Below the pieces are notes generated by a model. That model had not been told where the DNA came from. It worked only from the letters and a program-made list of their open reading frames with translations, and ran no database searches. Below, piece after piece: positions 7,234 through 12,839 of a stretch of DNA of 23,292 bases. This DNA is from a virus. Position 1 is the first letter of the stretch, and each line of letters starts with the position of its first letter. The position numbers were made by a program, and so were the translations under genes. The DNA lies in the IMG/VR virus record IMGVR_UViG_3300044618_000193, positions 1 through 23,292 of that record; one strand, written 5' to 3'.

Positions 7234-7524
7234 TCACCAAGGAATGTCGTCATCAGGAGCAGCTACCTGCGGCTGAACCTGTGGCTGCGGCTGGTAACCG
7301 TTAGATTTGGCCTCACTGTGCGCAGATCCCCTAGAAACCTTCACCCCACCTATCTTAACCTTATAAAAGTCATCACCCGCCTGGGTCTTCTTAGGTGTTA
7401 CCTCCAGCCAATGTATCGTGCCATCAGGCAACATAACATCACCCTTAAACTCAGCGTGCCAATCTTCCTTCTTATCCTTGTTGATAAACGCACTACCCTG
7501 ACCGGGCTTGTGTTCATACGCCAT
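7234..7524 (-). CDS. Small protein with SSB-like acidic tail
   Basis: This 96-residue protein starts MAYEHKPGQGSAFINKDKKE. Its strand-rich body (residues 20-70, with WHAEFKGDVMLPDGTIHWLE) is compatible with a small beta-barrel. A Gln/Pro linker (YQPQPQVQPQVAAP) leads to a C-terminus ending DDDIPW. Bacterial SSB proteins end DDDIPF, a tip that recruits replication and repair proteins, so an SSB-like or SSB-mimicking role is a reasonable inference. Start ATG 7524 has a strong AAGGAGG. It lies between the replication initiator and the terminase pair. The fold itself is not proven. Confidence 0.65.
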   Translation of the reverse strand: MAYEHKPGQGSAFINKDKKEDWHAEFKGDVMLPDGTIHWLEVTPKKTQAGDDFYKVKIGGVKVSRGSAHSEAKSNGYQPQPQVQPQVAAPDDDIPW

Positions 7525-7526
7525 AA

Positions 7527-7546
7527 AAACCTCCTTAATGAAAAAG
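7527..7546 (-). repeat. Ribosome-site repeat, copy 1
   Basis: This 20-bp unit contains the GGAGG ribosome site of the SSB-tail gene. It matches 7643-7662 at 18 of 20 positions, 116 bp away. Confidence 0.75.
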
Positions 7547-7642
7547 TAAAAGGGTGAGGTACTCGCTTATCCTTAGCCCCGAACGGTTGCCCTTCGGTCA
7601 TTACCCACAAGCGCATTCAGAATCAGCTTTCCCTCATGAAAC

Positions 7643-7662
7643 AAACCTCCCTGATGAAAAAG
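7643..7662 (-). repeat. Ribosome-site repeat, copy 2
   Basis: Second copy of the unit at 7527-7546. It places GGAGG eight bases before an ATG (7637) that is followed after only four codons by TGA. It looks like a leftover translation start or a leader peptide. Confidence 0.7.
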
Positions 7663-7666
7663 GGAG

Positions 7667-7689
7667 AAAAAATTGCGGGGAGTGCCCGC
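7667..7689 (-). terminator. Possible leftward terminator in the gap before the SSB-tail gene
   Basis: On the minus strand a 5-bp stem GCGGG/CCCGC (7689-7685 with 7679-7675, 5-base loop) is followed by TT and then, after two A/T positions, six T residues (7672-7667). The stem is short, so it is likely a partial terminator or attenuator between the replication genes and the packaging genes. Confidence 0.5.
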
Positions 7690-7986
7690 TACGCCAACGC
7701 TGGGGGTGGGGGGAAAGGGGTGCCTTTCTGACAACAGGCATGCCATAGTGACAACGCAATCGTTTCCCTGGGCGTGCGTGCTTGCCTTCGATCAAATATG
7801 GACACGTCAACAACCCCCCCCCTGCCATTTGCAGACACCTCCAGCCACCCCCCTGTCCAAAACCCATACGTTCGATTGCGATTTGGACACATCGGATTAG
7901 AGCCTCTACAAGCCTCGATCTAGCCTTACCCATGTCTGCCTATTACCCGCCATGTGATCGTGCCTTGGCGGTACCTTAAATCACGT

Positions 7987-8922
7987 TTAAACGGCATCGC
8001 CTGTCCGTCCAGCATCCCGATGTAGCTGCATGATGGAGTCAATCAGCACTCCGGGTTGTGGGATTGGCAACCCTTCACCCTGATACAAGTTAAGCAACAT
8101 TGCAATATCAGCATCTAGTTGTTCAATCGTTAATGGTTGCACAGAACTTAACCTAAGTACTTCCTCCTTAGTTAAACCTTTAATCTTATGTTTAATAAAA
8201 ACCTTAATATATTCCTCCTTAGGTGTTCTTTCTGTGTTCTGCTCAACCTCATTAGGTTGCGCATAGGTTGCGTATGTATTGCCTACTTTTTCATCACTTG
8301 GTGCAACCTTATTGGGTTGCTTATGTCTGGCTTTCTTTGCTGCAATCTCTGCTTTCATCTTAGCAACAGTTACGGTGTCCCCTGACTTTGGCATGGTGTA
8401 TTCCTTTGGTGGTTGGGTTATAGGTTTAACAACTCCTTTGATCATCTCCTGGATGCGTCTTAGTCCTTCAGGATCGGGTGTCATATCGTTCATCTGCTCC
8501 TCCTTCATGTAGGGTGGTCTGGTGTCTTCAATGCGGCTGGTGACTGCAATGGCTGTCTCTGTGTCGATGGTCGGATCAAAGACAACCCGCATAGTGTCTG
8601 GCCGGATGCCTCGGTAGTGCCGGCTTACAACCTCAACATAGCCGGCTTCCTTGAGCTTCTTTAGCTGCTTACTGATGGCCTGCCGGCTGACTCCCGCGTC
8701 CTGGGATAAGCGCAGCTGGCTTACCCAGGTAACGCCTGCCCGGTTGCAGTAGCTGCAGACCAGTGCCAGGATCCGAAACATCCCGTCAGTCAAGCGCCTG
8801 TCCTGCAATGCGCGTATTGGCATCACAGCAACCTTGCGCTGGTCTGGCGTGGGATCCTTCTCCTTGACCCTGGGCTTCTTCGGTAGTTTGAACTCAATCA
8901 CATTGCCAGGCTGTGGAATCAC
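7987..8922 (-). CDS. Winged-helix replication initiator-like protein
   Basis: This 311-residue protein carries an N-terminal winged helix-turn-helix at about residues 38-105. The supporting segments are LTDGMFRILALVCSYCNRAG, WVSQLRLSQDAGVSRQAISK and QLKKLKEAGYVEVV. This resembles phage and plasmid replication initiators. The rest is a hydrophilic linker (about 150-230) and a small helical C-terminus. The coding sequence for the linker contains iteron-like repeats (8244-8320) beside an AT-rich tract, the arrangement known from lambda O. No ATPase motif is present. GTG at 8922 overlaps the upstream stop (GTGA). A regulator rather than an initiator remains possible. Confidence 0.72.
   Translation of the reverse strand: MIPQPGNVIEFKLPKKPRVKEKDPTPDQRKVAVMPIRALQDRRLTDGMFRILALVCSYCNRAGVTWVSQLRLSQDAGVSRQAISKQLKKLKEAGYVEVVSRHYRGIRPDTMRVVFDPTIDTETAIAVTSRIEDTRPPYMKEEQMNDMTPDPEGLRRIQEMIKGVVKPITQPPKEYTMPKSGDTVTVAKMKAEIAAKKARHKQPNKVAPSDEKVGNTYATYAQPNEVEQNTERTPKEEYIKVFIKHKIKGLTKEEVLRLSSVQPLTIEQLDADIAMLLNLYQGEGLPIPQPGVLIDSIMQLHRDAGRTGDAV
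8141..8220. other. AT-rich tract beside the iterons (possible unwinding element)
   Basis: By hand count this 80-bp stretch has about 28% G+C, far below its surroundings. It lies inside the initiator gene directly beside the iteron-like repeats. It also contains a direct repeat TTCCTCCTTAG (two copies, near 8161 and 8212). Such a tract next to iterons is typical of origins, but function is inferred. Confidence 0.5.
8244..8320. repeat. Iteron-like repeats inside the initiator gene (candidate origin)
   Basis: There is an inverted repeat CAACCT-catt-AGGTTG at 8244-8259. A near copy, GCAACC-ttattg-GGTTGC, lies at 8303-8320, so equivalent bases are exactly 60 bp apart. Two tandem 11-bp units, AGGTTGCGCAT and AGGTTGCGTAT, occupy 8254-8264 and 8265-8275, one helical turn apart. 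A related GGGTTGCTTAT lies at 8314-8324. These are read directly from the sequence; origin function is inferred from the initiator context. Confidence 0.62.
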
Positions 8923-9098
8923 TGCTCCAGCCCCTCAACTTCCATGAGCTTGATCAACGTGAAAATAGCATTGGTCGGAATCGTCAACTCCTTGGCCGAC
9001 CGGTTCTTCTGTAAGCAGATGGTCTGCCACTTAACTAGGGCGTTGTAGGCTTCCTGCACCGCAGCTCTAGCCTTCGGGCTCAGTTGTGGTTCGCTCAT
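8919..9098 (-). CDS. Small helical protein of unknown function
   Basis: A 59-residue protein starting MSEPQLSPKARAAVQEAYNA. It is mostly helical, with a Lys/Trp-containing middle (LVKWQTICLQKNRSAKELTI) and no recognised motif. It overlaps the HTH gene upstream (ATGA at 9098-9095) and the initiator gene downstream (GTGA at 8922-8919). It is therefore translationally locked between a Cro-like regulator and the initiator. That position suggests an accessory role in replication control, which is inference only. Confidence 0.7.
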   Translation of the reverse strand: MSEPQLSPKARAAVQEAYNALVKWQTICLQKNRSAKELTIPTNAIFTLIKLMEVEGLEQ

Positions 9099-9310
9099 GG
9101 CAACAACCCCTTGATAGCCTTGATCTCCCAGCCGGTTATGTCATGCACCCGCAGAATAGTCTCAGCGCCTACCGGCAACCGGTTGTGACGCAGCTTTGAG
9201 ATCTGGCTCGCCTTTAACTCCAAGAACCTGGCCAGCTCGGCATCAGTCTTGAGCTTGTATTCCTTCATGATCTTGTCTAGCAACTGGTGTTTCTTACTTG
9301 GAACTTCCAT
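9095..9310 (-). CDS. Cro-like helix-turn-helix regulator
   Basis: A 71-residue single-domain DNA-binding protein. The helix-turn-helix is TDAELARFLELKASQISKLR (residues 22-41), followed by RLPVGAETILRVHDITGW, the usual XRE/Cro layout. Length matches stand-alone Cro-type proteins. GGAG precedes ATG 9310 by about eight bases. It sits inside the leftward replication operon rather than at the divergent control region. Its operator may therefore lie elsewhere, for instance among the palindromes at 11955-12049; that link is speculative. Confidence 0.82.
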   Translation of the reverse strand: MEVPSKKHQLLDKIMKEYKLKTDAELARFLELKASQISKLRHNRLPVGAETILRVHDITGWEIKAIKGLLP

Positions 9311-9563
9311 TTTTATATCTCCTCAACATGTCTTGTCGCAGCTTAAATCGAGCCTCTGAGCCGCGTTCTTTCTCAACCCCGTTCAGGTAGTCGAGCTTGG
9401 TTATTCGTGGCTTCCTAGCCTTGTCTGGTAGCTTTAAGGCATACCGGATCTCGCACTCATGCCGCCACTCTTCCGACCAGGTACAGACGGTCCTGCCGTC
9501 CAGCACTACTGGATCGGTAAACGGATGCATTCGCCCGCACAGTGGGCATGGCGCATCAGCCAA
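9294..9563 (-). CDS. Small Cys-motif phage protein (DUF7696-like)
   Basis: This 89-residue protein begins with a CPLCGRMH zinc-knuckle-like motif. TVCTWSEEWRHECEIRYALK follows, then YLNGVEKERGSEARFKLRQD. The latter two blocks recall small phage proteins that I believe are grouped as DUF7696; function is unknown. Cys residues at about 6, 9, 27 and 36 could bind a metal. To include the CPLC motif the start must be TTG at 9563, inside the end of the upstream 37-residue gene; an internal ATG (residue 12) would lose it. It overlaps the HTH gene by 17 bases. Confidence 0.68.
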   Translation of the reverse strand: MADAPCPLCGRMHPFTDPVVLDGRTVCTWSEEWRHECEIRYALKLPDKARKPRITKLDYLNGVEKERGSEARFKLRQDMLRRYKNGSSK

Positions 9564-9669
9564 GGAATCGCCTGTGATACCGCCTGGTCGCCTTGACCGC
9601 AGAGATCCAGCCTAAACCGCTGGTCTTCCACATCCAAAAACATCGCAGGATTCGCTTAGTCTTGGCCAT
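9556..9669 (-). CDS. 37-residue basic protein
   Basis: This short gene, MAKTKRILRCFWMWKTSGLG followed by WISAVKATRRYHRRFLG, is Arg/Lys/Trp-rich with a net strong positive charge. GGGAGGA lies about eight bases upstream of ATG 9669, and the gene fills the gap between two others with a TAATG overlap upstream and an overlap with the next TTG start. I recognise no family. The good ribosome site and tight packing argue that it is translated. Confidence 0.58.
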   Translation of the reverse strand: MAKTKRILRCFWMWKTSGLGWISAVKATRRYHRRFLG

Positions 9670-9866
9670 TACATTTTCCTCCCACGCAACATCCGACAGG
9701 TTTCCCGCTCCCTCTGGGTGACATCAGGATGGAAAGACTCCAGCGCACAGATGCGCTGCCACTGCTCTGGTGTCTGCTTGTGCGGCATAACAAAGATTGC
9801 ATACAGCAACCCGGTTGCAATGCCACCCGCCCAGACTCCGGCAATGATGTGCTGGCCGGCTGTCAT
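9669..9866 (-). CDS. Small membrane protein
   Basis: This 65-residue protein has one clear membrane segment (IIAGVWAGGIATGLLYAIFVM, about residues 7-27). A hydrophilic C-terminal tail follows (HKQTPEQWQRICALESFHPD and an Arg-rich end). No signal-cleavage site is obvious, so an inner-membrane anchor with a cytoplasmic or periplasmic tail is likely. It overlaps the upstream gene by ATGA and the downstream one by TAATG. Phages often carry such proteins for host takeover or exclusion; nothing specific can be said here. Confidence 0.65.
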   Translation of the reverse strand: MTAGQHIIAGVWAGGIATGLLYAIFVMPHKQTPEQWQRICALESFHPDVTQRERETCRMLRGRKM

Positions 9867-10063
9867 TTGATCCTCCGCATCGCCTTGGCCTGCTCCAGCT
9901 GCTGCTCGCGCCGGATCCTGCGAAACCGCTTGGCCAGATCTGTGTCGCTAGCCGGTATGTACTTCCAATCATCATTCCAAACGCTGGCCGTCGGGTCCTT
10001 CTCCTTCGGCTTTGGCTTGACCGTCTCCTGCTGTTGCGGCAGTGCTAACTTCAGTTTTTGCAT
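9863..10063 (-). CDS. Small basic protein overlapping the resolvase gene
   Basis: A 66-residue protein starting MQKLKLALPQQQETVKPKPK and ending in a very basic helix (LAKRFRRIRREQQLEQAKAM). Its first 92 bases overlap the 3' end of the resolvase-like gene in another frame. GGGGTGA precedes ATG 10063, so initiation inside the upstream gene is plausible. No family recognised. The ATGA overlap with the following gene supports a real gene in the chain. Confidence 0.6.
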   Translation of the reverse strand: MQKLKLALPQQQETVKPKPKEKDPTASVWNDDWKYIPASDTDLAKRFRRIRREQQLEQAKAMRRIK

Positions 10064-10391
10064 CGCTCACCCCCTCAAGTTGATCCCGCATCATCGGGAT
10101 AAAGTTGTCTAACAACAGACAGACCCGCCAGGGCTGCCCATTGCGCCTGTAAACCAATACTGGAACCTCTCCAGGCTGGGCGCAAGCCTCCACCTGCTGG
10201 CTCCATAAATCCATCTTCAAAGTCTCCTGGCGCTTAACCTCAAGCCTGAACTTCTGGATCGTGATGTCGTCAGCGCCGTCCCTGGATTGCCCCAGGTTGC
10301 GCTTGACCACGAAACCCAGCTGATCAGTCAGCAGCTTGGCCAGCTCACGCTCACCCGCAGAGCCCTTATCCCGCTTACCTCGACCGTTCAT
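9972..10391 (-). CDS. Holliday-junction-resolvase-like nuclease
   Basis: This 139-residue protein matches the small PD-(D/E)XK resolvase pattern: GSAGERELAKLL (Glu14), SRDGADDI (Asp41/42) and LEVKRQE (Glu51, Lys53). A conserved-looking WSQQVEACAQPGEVPVLVYR block follows. Such enzymes cut branched DNA during replication or packaging. The last 35 or so residues are Ala/Gly/Glu-rich and look disordered; they are also where the next gene overlaps. The start ATG (10391) overlaps the methyltransferase stop (ATGA). Family call is good, substrate unproven. Confidence 0.78.
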   Translation of the reverse strand: MNGRGKRDKGSAGERELAKLLTDQLGFVVKRNLGQSRDGADDITIQKFRLEVKRQETLKMDLWSQQVEACAQPGEVPVLVYRRNGQPWRVCLLLDNFIPMMRDQLEGVSDAKTEVSTAATAGDGQAKAEGEGPDGQRLE

Positions 10392-11752
10392 GCGCCAACC
10401 CTTATTTGAATTCGCTTACCAATCCAACCCATAACAGGCACAGCCATGCTGTTACCCAGAGCCTTGTAGCGTGGACCGTCAGGCGACTCTGGCTGCTTGC
10501 GCCAAGGGATGTTGGTGTACCCATCAGGAAAGCCTTGTAGGCGCTCGCATTCCACTGGAGTCAGACGGCGCACAGCCATTGATTGCAAAACCGCAGGCGC
10601 TGTGTTTCCACCGGCATTACTTGGTAAAGTTGGGGCAATAGCATTAGACCATCCGATACTTCTTGAAGCCGCACCTTGCCCACTTTTAAACGCACCAATC
10701 GGCTGCGCCACTGCATGACTGTTACCTTTGGTAAGCGTAAACATTGCTTCACCTTCCTCACCAACACCACAGCCTGTGCTAGCAGCAGCGTCTGGGCTTC
10801 GCATTACGTTCATTGTATTGAGCGGGATAGGCTGCGCTACGCCTTGCAGGCCGGTGGTATCCAGCGTATACATGGTGCCGTCATCCTTCCAGCCAGACCC
10901 GTTCTGACTCTTGTCGCGGCTAGATATATCGGCCAATGCGATGGGTTTTGTGGCCGGCATGACTGCACCCTCCTCAACATCTCGAGCGCCCAGCGACTGA
11001 AACATTCGCGCTGTGATCGTGCCGATCAGGTGTCCATTGGCAACGGATTGATGGGTAAGTTTTCCACCGCCGCACTCTGTATCAAGACTGCCTGCAATGA
11101 CCGGAGTTTCTACATACCATCCGTGTTCATTGTGGCCAGTGCGACTGACTCCAGTGCCTGCTTTAGTGAGGGTGGGAGTGACTTTCCCCTTTTTTCTGCT
11201 CGGCGCAGTATCCCGGCGCAGGCTTTCTGGCTCAAAAAGAACCTCGGCGGCAGCTCGCCAATCTCCAAGGTGTCCGACAACGAACACACGGCGGCGGCGC
11301 TGGGCCACTCCGAAGTACTGAGCGTCAAGCACTCTGTATGCGAACCCATACCCGAGTTCTGCCAGCGCCCCGAGGAAGGAACCAAAGTCCCGCCCACCGT
11401 TGCTACTGAGGACACCCGGCACGTTTTCCCATACGCACCACTGGGGTCTAAAGTGGTCAAGAATCCCGCAATAGACGAGGGCAAGGTTGCCTCTGGGATC
11501 GGCGAGTCCTTTGCGAAGTCCGGCGACGGAAAAAGATTGGCAAGGCGTTCCACCGACCAGAAGGTCAACTGTTCCAAGATCCCACTCCTTATAGTTAGTC
11601 ATATCACCAAGGTTTTTCACGGCTGGATAATGGTGCGCCAGCACAGCAGCAGGGAAAGGCTCAATCTCTGCAAACCCTACCGGCTCCCAGCCTAGCTGGT
11701 GCCAGGCTACTGTTGCAGCCTCAATGCCTGAACACACAGATAGATATTTCAC
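10388..11752 (-). CDS. DNA (cytosine-5) methyltransferase
   Basis: This 454-residue enzyme methylates cytosine C5 in a DNA target, probably protecting phage DNA from host restriction. The motifs in order are LSVCSGIEAATVAW (motif I, 4-17), GTPCQSFS with catalytic Cys71 (motif IV) and ENV at 109-111 (VI). QRRRRVFVVG (VIII), RRLTPVECERLQGFPDGY (IX, from 395) and YKALGNSMAVPVMGW (X) follow. The target-recognition region (about 190-390) contains several repeated TLT-type segments. The GTG start at 11752 overlaps the regulator stop (GTGA). No partner restriction enzyme is present, so this is an orphan methylase. Confidence 0.95.
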   Translation of the reverse strand: MKYLSVCSGIEAATVAWHQLGWEPVGFAEIEPFPAAVLAHHYPAVKNLGDMTNYKEWDLGTVDLLVGGTPCQSFSVAGLRKGLADPRGNLALVYCGILDHFRPQWCVWENVPGVLSSNGGRDFGSFLGALAELGYGFAYRVLDAQYFGVAQRRRRVFVVGHLGDWRAAAEVLFEPESLRRDTAPSRKKGKVTPTLTKAGTGVSRTGHNEHGWYVETPVIAGSLDTECGGGKLTHQSVANGHLIGTITARMFQSLGARDVEEGAVMPATKPIALADISSRDKSQNGSGWKDDGTMYTLDTTGLQGVAQPIPLNTMNVMRSPDAAASTGCGVGEEGEAMFTLTKGNSHAVAQPIGAFKSGQGAASRSIGWSNAIAPTLPSNAGGNTAPAVLQSMAVRRLTPVECERLQGFPDGYTNIPWRKQPESPDGPRYKALGNSMAVPVMGWIGKRIQIRVGA

Positions 11753-11934
11753 CGAGCCCCCAACAGCTGCTGTAGCCGGGTTTCTGTGCTGCTGTACTTC
11801 GGCCTCAGTGACTCAATGACCAGCTCCTCAATGATGCTGGTGCGCGATCTACGCTGATCCCTAGCCGCAGCATCCAGCAGATCCTTGGTTTCAGCGCGAA
11901 AGCGCACAAGCATTTGCTTGTATTCCTGCTCCAT
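11749..11934 (-). CDS. Ribbon-helix-helix (Arc-like) regulator
   Basis: This 61-residue protein shows the ribbon-helix-helix layout: a short strand (QMLVRFRAE), helix A (TKDLLDAAARDQ) and helix B (SRTSIIEELVIESLRP). ATG at 11934 is the right start, with AGGGAGGTG just upstream. The frame is open for 34 more codons, but that extension crosses the palindromes of the control region and is rejected. As first gene of the leftward arm it is placed to autoregulate and to switch between arms. It is co-translated with the methyltransferase (GTGA). Confidence 0.8.
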   Translation of the reverse strand: MEQEYKQMLVRFRAETKDLLDAAARDQRRSRTSIIEELVIESLRPKYSSTETRLQQLLGAR

Positions 11935-11954
11935 CAGACACCTCCCTGTAAATA

Positions 11955-11967
11955 TATCGGCAAGATA
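11955..11967. promoter_or_regulatory. Operator-like palindrome A
   Basis: TATC-ggcaa-GATA. It matches palindrome B (12036-12048) at 10 of 13 positions. It lies just upstream of the regulator's ribosome site, where a bound protein could block leftward transcription. Confidence 0.5.
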
Positions 11968-11991
11968 GCACAGCTTTTTCCTGCGTTGGTA

Positions 11992-12007
11992 GTGGTAAAA
12001 ATACCAC
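11992..12007. promoter_or_regulatory. Operator-like perfect palindrome
   Basis: GTGGTA-aaaa-TACCAC is a perfect 6-bp inverted repeat with a 4-base spacer. It lies roughly midway between palindromes A and B. It is a candidate binding site for the ribbon-helix-helix protein, the Cro-like protein or the recombinase. Confidence 0.55.
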
Positions 12008-12034
12008 AGAGAAATATTGGTTTGGGTTATTGAC

Positions 12035-12049
12035 ATATCGCTGAGATAT
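12035..12049. promoter_or_regulatory. Operator-like palindrome B
   Basis: ATATC-gctga-GATAT is a perfect 5-bp inverted repeat, second copy of the TATCG-N3-AGATA pattern. It overlaps by one base the plus-strand TTGACA hexamer, so binding here would affect rightward transcription. Confidence 0.55.
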
Positions 12050-12111
12050 ATGCGAGGATCTGTCTACGGTCACTACCGACCGCACCGCCACCGAGATACA
12101 GGAGCGTAAAC

Positions 12112-12762
12112 ATGAGCAAATATGTAGCCTACTTCCGAGTTTCCACCGAGCGCCAAGGTCAGTCTGGCCTCGGCCTTGAAGCCCAGCAAGCAGCCGTCAA
12201 AACCTACGCTGACGGCATCATCCACAGCTTCACCGAGATCGAATCAGGCAAGCACGACGACCGGCCACAGCTGGCCGCTGCCATCGCTATGTGCAAAGCC
12301 ACAGGCGCAGCTCTGCTGATTGCTAAGATTGACCGTCTGTCGCGCCAGGCAGCCTTCCTGCTGACCCTGCGTGACTCTGGTGTCCAGATCGTGGCAGCCG
12401 ACATGCCGCACGCCGGCACGTTAGAGTTTGGCATCCGCGCAGTGGTTGCCCAGCATGAGCGTGAAGAGATCAGCCGCCGTACCAAGGCAGCGCTGCAGGC
12501 AGCCAAAGCTCGCGGCGTTAAGCTCGGCAGCCCAAACCCAGCAGCTGGATCCGCAGCCGGTATCGCTAGCATTCAAGCAAGCGCAAATCAGTTTGCCCAG
12601 CGCGTTCAGCCCATCATCGCAGACATCATCGCCAAAACCGGATCGACAAGCCTGCGCTCAATCGCAGCTGCACTGACAGCTCGCGGCGTGCAGACACCTC
12701 GAGGCGGTACCAAGTGGGGTGCCAGCCAGGTTGCCAACCTGATGCAGCGAGGTGCAGCATGA
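12112..12762 (+). CDS. Small serine recombinase
   Basis: This 216-residue protein belongs to the resolvase/invertase superfamily. Catalytic Ser11 lies in YFRVST. Further active-site blocks are KIDRLSR (72-78) and EREEISRRTKAAL (116-128). The C-terminal part ends with SLRSIAAALTARGVQTPRGG, typical of the short DNA-binding recombinase domain. It is far shorter than large serine integrases (usually above 400 residues) and near invertase/resolvase size, so dimer resolution, inversion or integration are all open. GGAG precedes ATG 12112. It is first gene of the rightward arm and overlaps the next by ATGA. Confidence 0.93.
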   Translation: MSKYVAYFRVSTERQGQSGLGLEAQQAAVKTYADGIIHSFTEIESGKHDDRPQLAAAIAMCKATGAALLIAKIDRLSRQAAFLLTLRDSGVQIVAADMPHAGTLEFGIRAVVAQHEREEISRRTKAALQAAKARGVKLGSPNPAAGSAAGIASIQASANQFAQRVQPIIADIIAKTGSTSLRSIAAALTARGVQTPRGGTKWGASQVANLMQRGAA

Positions 12763-12839
12763 GCGACGACTTCTTCCTGGGAGCCATCACAGCCATGATC
12801 ATCATGGTCGTTATCTTAGTCGGCGGGGGTGTCATATGA
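12759..12839 (+). CDS. 26-residue membrane microprotein
   Basis: The sequence is MSDDFFLGAITAMIIMVVIL followed by VGGGVI. It has an acidic N-terminus and then a single strongly hydrophobic helix. Its ATG overlaps the recombinase stop (ATGA) and its TGA overlaps the next gene's start (ATATGATG), so both ends are coupled. A random frame would rarely give both junctions and a clean membrane helix. Function unknown; a modulator of a host membrane protein is one possibility. Confidence 0.55.
   Translation: MSDDFFLGAITAMIIMVVILVGGGVI

Larger units (their letters stand above)
7525..7986. other. 462-bp interval without a convincing gene
   Basis: This stretch lies between the SSB-tail gene and the initiator gene. 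It holds two copies of a 20-bp ribosome-site repeat and one leftward terminator. It also holds G-runs on the plus strand at 7702-7720 and C-runs at 7814-7822 (nine C) and 7848-7853 (six C). Open frames here (for example 7634-7933 on the minus strand) have poor composition and no ribosome site. A four-codon minus-strand ORF (7637..7623, MRES) does have a strong ribosome site. Confidence 0.7.
11935..12111. promoter_or_regulatory. Divergent control region between leftward and rightward arms
   Basis: This 177-bp gap separates the regulator gene from the serine recombinase gene. It contains three palindromes (listed separately) and a plus-strand TTGACA at 12030-12035 that touches one of them. No clear -10 lies at the right distance from that hexamer, so exact promoters could not be assigned. 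AGGAG (12099-12104) serves the recombinase start. Confidence 0.6.

Noticed and set aside
7677-7720. G-quadruplex in the plus strand
   Set aside because: Only three close G-runs (G5, G6, G4); a fourth run is about 21 bases away, so the case is weak.
7634-7933. 99-codon minus-strand open frame in the gap
   Set aside because: No good ribosome site, Gly/Trp/Arg-rich product from homopolymer DNA, and it crosses the terminator-like hairpin and the repeat copy. It could be a gene remnant but is not supported as a gene.
10676-11695. Long open frame of 339 codons on the plus strand
   Set aside because: It is antisense to the methyltransferase gene, which has all expected motifs. The plus-strand product is low in recognisable structure and has no ribosome site.
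11935-12036. N-terminal extension of the ribbon-helix-helix gene by 34 codons
   Set aside because: The extension runs through the palindromes and lacks a ribosome site, while ATG 11934 has AGGGAGGTG.
12030-12058. Rightward promoter built on TTGACA at 12030-12035
   Set aside because: A consensus-like -35 is present, but no acceptable -10 lies 16-18 bases downstream. TATATG is only 11 bases away.
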